In this document: positions 5,770 to 7,234 of the stretch, piece by piece
How the letters are laid out: each line of letters opens with the position of its first letter
How positions within the stretch are numbered: position 1 is the stretch's first letter
Source of the DNA: an uncultured Collinsella sp.
Lineage (GTDB): Bacteria; Actinomycetota; Coriobacteriia; Coriobacteriales; Coriobacteriaceae
Assembly (NCBI GenBank): GCA_902493835.1
Contig: CABURG010000085.1
Coordinates: 1 to 7,234 of the forward strand
Direction of reading: 5' to 3'
Length of the DNA stretch: 7,234 bases
Made by a program: the position numbers and the translations under genes
Notes under the pieces: generated by a model
Database searches by the model: none
What the model was told of the DNA's origin: nothing
The model's input: only the letters and a program-made list of their open reading frames with translations

Positions 5770-6107
5770 TATAGGCATTTTGTCAGCGATTTGAGGTGCC
5801 TTCGAGCGCCATGTTGATGCTTCCGAGCCAAGAGCAATTGGTTAACGGACGAGTTAAGGCACACTATAGCTGCTATATCTTTAGGAATTAAAGCGGCGCA
5901 TCCAAAGACACCCTCTTTCGAATCTTAACTAGACAGGGGCCGTGATCGCAAGGCGACGCAACTTAACGGAATGAACGGTTTCCGAGGGTCATAACGCATT
6001 TTTTGGGGTATCGACGTTACCGGCCGCAACGGTTGCGGACGCTCGAATCGACATTCTTCGTACCGGAATTTGTACCAAGGCGAATTTCGCGGCTTCCGGA
6101 GACGCAA
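5770..6107. other. Gene-free stretch without recognised features
   Basis: No convincing gene is seen on either strand. Short frames on both strands lack ribosome sites and familiar motifs. The only small structure is TATAGC-T-GCTATA at about 5867-5879. The right part is GC-rich, C-G-dinucleotide rich and close to the palindromic element; it may be flanking sequence of that element. Confidence 0.4.
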
Positions 6108-6269
6108 CGCCACGAAACCGGCCCATCTACTACGTTTAACCCCGACCAGCCGACCATATCCCGGATTTCGCAAAAACCGCAGGCCGTCTACCTGCGGTTT
6201 TATTATTAACGAAAACGGAATGGTCGGGGGATGCCGGCCAAACGTAGTAGATGGGCGGCTATCGTGGCG
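6108..6269. repeat. Large nested palindromic element
   Basis: Outer arms GCCCATCTACTACGTTT (6121-6137) and AAACGTAGTAGATGGGC (6240-6256) are perfect 17-bp inverted copies. Outside them CGCCACGA (6108-6115) and TCGTGGCG (6262-6269) pair in the same register. Inside, CCCCGACCA (6140-6148) pairs with TGGTCGGGG (6221-6229), TTTCG (6166-6170) with CGAAA (6210-6214), and the centre is an 11-bp hairpin. The whole can fold into one long hairpin or cruciform of about 160 bases. No gene is inside. It may be a miniature mobile element; the base pairing is seen, the mobility is inference. Confidence 0.8.
6172..6205. terminator. Bidirectional terminator-like hairpin at the centre of the palindrome
   Basis: AAAACCGCAGG (6173-6183) and CCTGCGGTTTT (6191-6201) form 11 pairs around a 7-base loop. 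On the plus strand the stem is followed by TATTATT, on the minus strand by a run of T. It could stop transcription coming from the MNT/HEPN locus on the minus strand, and from the left on the plus strand. Confidence 0.6.
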
Positions 6270-6423
6270 GGCGTTCCGTAGAGCGGTCGGAATGGCACCG
6301 GAAAGGCGGGCCGTGGCCGCGCGCCACGCGCGCCTCGCCCTTCACAAGTTTATGAGTTTTAGTATCCAAAGCCGAGGGAACATGTTAAATGCAGTCAGTA
6401 AACCCGCCCGGCCTCTGGATGTA
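6270..6423. other. Gene-free GC-rich stretch between the palindrome and the HEPN remnant
   Basis: No gene is seen. The left part is very GC-rich and includes a short hairpin CGTGGC-CGCGC-GCCACG near 6309-6325. Open plus-strand frames through here run antisense over the HEPN and MNT sequences and are shadows. Confidence 0.4.
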
Positions 6424-6594
6424 TCAGCTCTGGCGCTGCCTGAAAATACGCAACGCTTCCTCTGGCTCGGGAATATCATCGACGATAACTTTCCAGGCGA
6501 GGGATCGAACTACTTCTCGATATCCATGTGCTACGAAGTTTCGAAAGCCCCTAATATCGTTCCATGGATACTCCGGAAAAGCTCCTCGTCCCGT
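6424..6594 (-). pseudogene. hepT: 5'-truncated HEPN (DUF86/HepT-like) toxin remnant
   Basis: Directly after the MNT stop codon, in the same frame, 56 residues read TGRGAFPEYPWNDIRGFR and on through NFVAHGY, ending RIFRQRQS before TGA (6424-6426). This is the C-terminal half of a DUF86 HEPN protein: PW-x-D-I-x-G-F-R, the RX4HXY ribonuclease motif (RNFVAHGY), then W-x-V-I-x-D-D-I-P-E. A full HepT is about 110-135 residues, so roughly the first half, including its start codon, is gone. No ATG or ribosome site lies in frame, so it is probably not translated unless the MNT TAA is read through. Loss is best explained by an internal deletion between the two genes. Confidence 0.8.
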
Positions 6595-6894
6595 TTACGC
6601 CGCCTTAAAGAGACGCACCTCATCCTTTTCAATGCTCTTGCGGAATGCAGGACGCATATGCTCGGGAGGGTTGGTGACAATCTCAACATCTCGCCCGAGC
6701 TCTTTTTCGAGCTCAAGGGAGAGTTCGTATAGTGTGCCGAACGTCATTGTTTCACCGCAGACTAGACGCAAATCGATATCGCTATCTGGCGTTTGCTCGC
6801 CACGGGCGAAGGAGCCAAATAGATATGCCTCGCGGACGTCGTAACGAGACAGCACACGAGAAACAGCAGCGGATATGTCGACAAGCGTAATCAT
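6595..6894 (-). CDS. mntA: MNT-domain nucleotidyltransferase antitoxin (MntA-like)
   Basis: 99 residues, full length for the family. The polymerase-beta-type motif GSFARGEQTPDSDIDL is at residues 27-42: G27-S28 and the metal-binding pair D39/D41. A third acidic position follows in DVEIVT (E71). In type VII toxin-antitoxin systems MntA transfers AMP onto the tyrosine of the RX4HXY motif of its HEPN partner and so disarms it. Here the partner gene is truncated, so the antitoxin seems to be an orphan. Start ATG 6892-6894 has no Shine-Dalgarno sequence but a promoter -10 box ends six bases before it, which points to a leaderless transcript. The predicted ending DEVRLFKAA is natural for the family. 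Confidence 0.9.
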   Translation of the reverse strand: MITLVDISAAVSRVLSRYDVREAYLFGSFARGEQTPDSDIDLRLVCGETMTFGTLYELSLELEKELGRDVEIVTNPPEHMRPAFRKSIEKDEVRLFKAA

Positions 6895-6900
6895 GTCTCA

Positions 6901-6929
6901 ATTTTACTTACCGATTGAATGGAAGGCAA
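6901..6929 (-). promoter_or_regulatory. Promoter of mntA, predicted leaderless
   Basis: Minus strand: -35 TTGCCT (6924-6929), exactly 17 bases, -10 TAAAAT (6901-6906, five of six consensus bases). Only six bases (TGAGAC) separate the -10 from ATG 6894, so the expected transcription start is at or within a base or two of the start codon. Confidence 0.6.
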
Positions 6930-6970
6930 TTGCCATGCGCCCGTTCCACAGGCCCTAGAGAGGGGCTGTA

Positions 6971-7100
6971 TCCGGTAGTATGCGGCAAAATCAGAGCATG
7001 CCATGCACGAGAGAAGTCGGCAAAGCCTCTACTTGCGATTTCTTTGCTTGAAAAGGGCGGTGTGCTCGGGGATTTGGGAATTTGCCGCGGACTTCCGTTT
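6971..7100. repeat. Dispersed ~130-bp intergenic repeat, copy B
   Basis: Partner of 5641-5769 in the same orientation, 1.33 kb away; see that entry for the shared blocks. This copy additionally ends in a hairpin ACTTCCG (7091-7097) / CGGAAGT (7109-7115), and has TCCGG at its left end facing CCGGA at 7108-7112. Small frames on both strands here have no ribosome sites and are not credible genes. Confidence 0.65.
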
Positions 7101-7152
7101 TGCGATTCCGGAAGTGGGTGGCGCGTACAGTCGTGGTGTAAGAAGCAAGGGA

Positions 7153-7211
7153 GGGCCATCGCCTAAAATCGTCAGTGCCTAGATATTCGACGAAAGGAAA
7201 GACGATGGCCC
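7153..7211. promoter_or_regulatory. Inverted repeat spanning the start codon of the right-end gene
   Basis: GGGCCATCG (7153-7161) is the reverse complement of CGATGGCCC (7203-7211), which contains the ATG start codon. If transcription begins upstream of 7153 the messenger could hide its own start. A -10-like TAAAAT lies at 7164-7169 without a clear -35, so the upstream arm might instead lie outside the transcript. Confidence 0.4.
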
Positions 7212-7234
7212 ACGGCGACATTCTATCCCAGCCG
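7205..7234 (+). CDS. Start of an unidentified gene, truncated by the window edge
   Basis: ATG 7205-7207 is preceded by AAAGGAAAG three to eleven bases upstream, a good ribosome site, and the frame is open to the edge (MAHGDILSQP). Ten codons are too few to name a family. It is the only convincing plus-strand gene start in the window and diverges from the MNT locus. It begins behind repeat copy B, with an inverted repeat across its start codon. Confidence 0.5.
   Translation, partial: MAHGDILSQP

Noticed and set aside
5535..5864. 109-codon minus-strand frame
   Set aside because: It crosses the operator inverted repeat and repeat copy A; no ribosome site, and the second repeat copy does not keep the frame open.
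5922..5931. TTCGAATCTT as a second copy of the tRNA-Val 3' end (att site)
   Set aside because: Only ten bases match and they are the generic T-loop region; the adjoining acceptor sequence is not present.
6070..6844. Plus-strand frames of 220 and 151 codons
   Set aside because: They run through the palindrome and then antisense over the HEPN remnant and the MNT gene, where the minus-strand motifs are unmistakable.

Overview
The window looks like an accessory (toxin-antitoxin rich) stretch of a moderately high-GC, actinobacterial-type chromosome. The repertoire, the GTG/TTG starts, the strong Shine-Dalgarno sites and the style of the intergenic repeats fit a gut Coriobacteriia genome such as Collinsella. 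That placement is inference from recall, not a database result. Nearly all genes are on the minus strand, so the genetic reading order runs from right to left.

Reading from high to low coordinates: a CDS on the plus strand has only its first ten codons in the window (7205-7234). Next comes a gene-free stretch holding one copy of a ~130-bp repeat (6971-7100). An MNT nucleotidyltransferase antitoxin gene follows (6595-6894), apparently leaderless. Behind it, after one stop codon and in the same frame, lies the C-terminal half of a HEPN (DUF86/HepT) toxin (6424-6594) that keeps the RX4HXY active site but has lost its N-terminal half. A gene-poor stretch of about 850 bp comes next. It contains a large nested palindrome (6108-6269) with a bidirectional terminator-like hairpin at its centre, and a second copy of the ~130-bp repeat (5641-5769).

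Three toxin-antitoxin type modules follow in tandem. First is a DUF3990 (ADP-ribosyltransferase-fold) toxin with a downstream overlapping XRE-type regulator, behind a 19-bp perfect inverted repeat. Second is a Phd/YefM antitoxin overlapping a RelE/ParE toxin, with a good promoter and a duplicated AATACGTA operator candidate. Third is a small unrecognised ORF overlapping a Doc/Fic toxin, with a DUF3825 protein close behind, probably in one operon. The cluster ends at a tRNA-Val(CAC) gene with its own promoter and terminator. Just beyond the terminator are three 12-bp-spaced copies of TTGGTGTCA, which resemble integrase arm-type sites and suggest that the tRNA was once an integration target.

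The left end (1-1147, minus) is a long partial gene of at least 382 codons. It is open to the window edge and its C-terminal part resembles a restriction-endonuclease-like fold.

The most notable points are the density of toxin-antitoxin loci beside a tRNA gene, the beheaded HEPN toxin left behind an intact antitoxin, the toxin-first DUF3990/XRE pair with a four-half-site operator, the possible third partner (DUF3825) of a Doc module, and the nested palindromic element.
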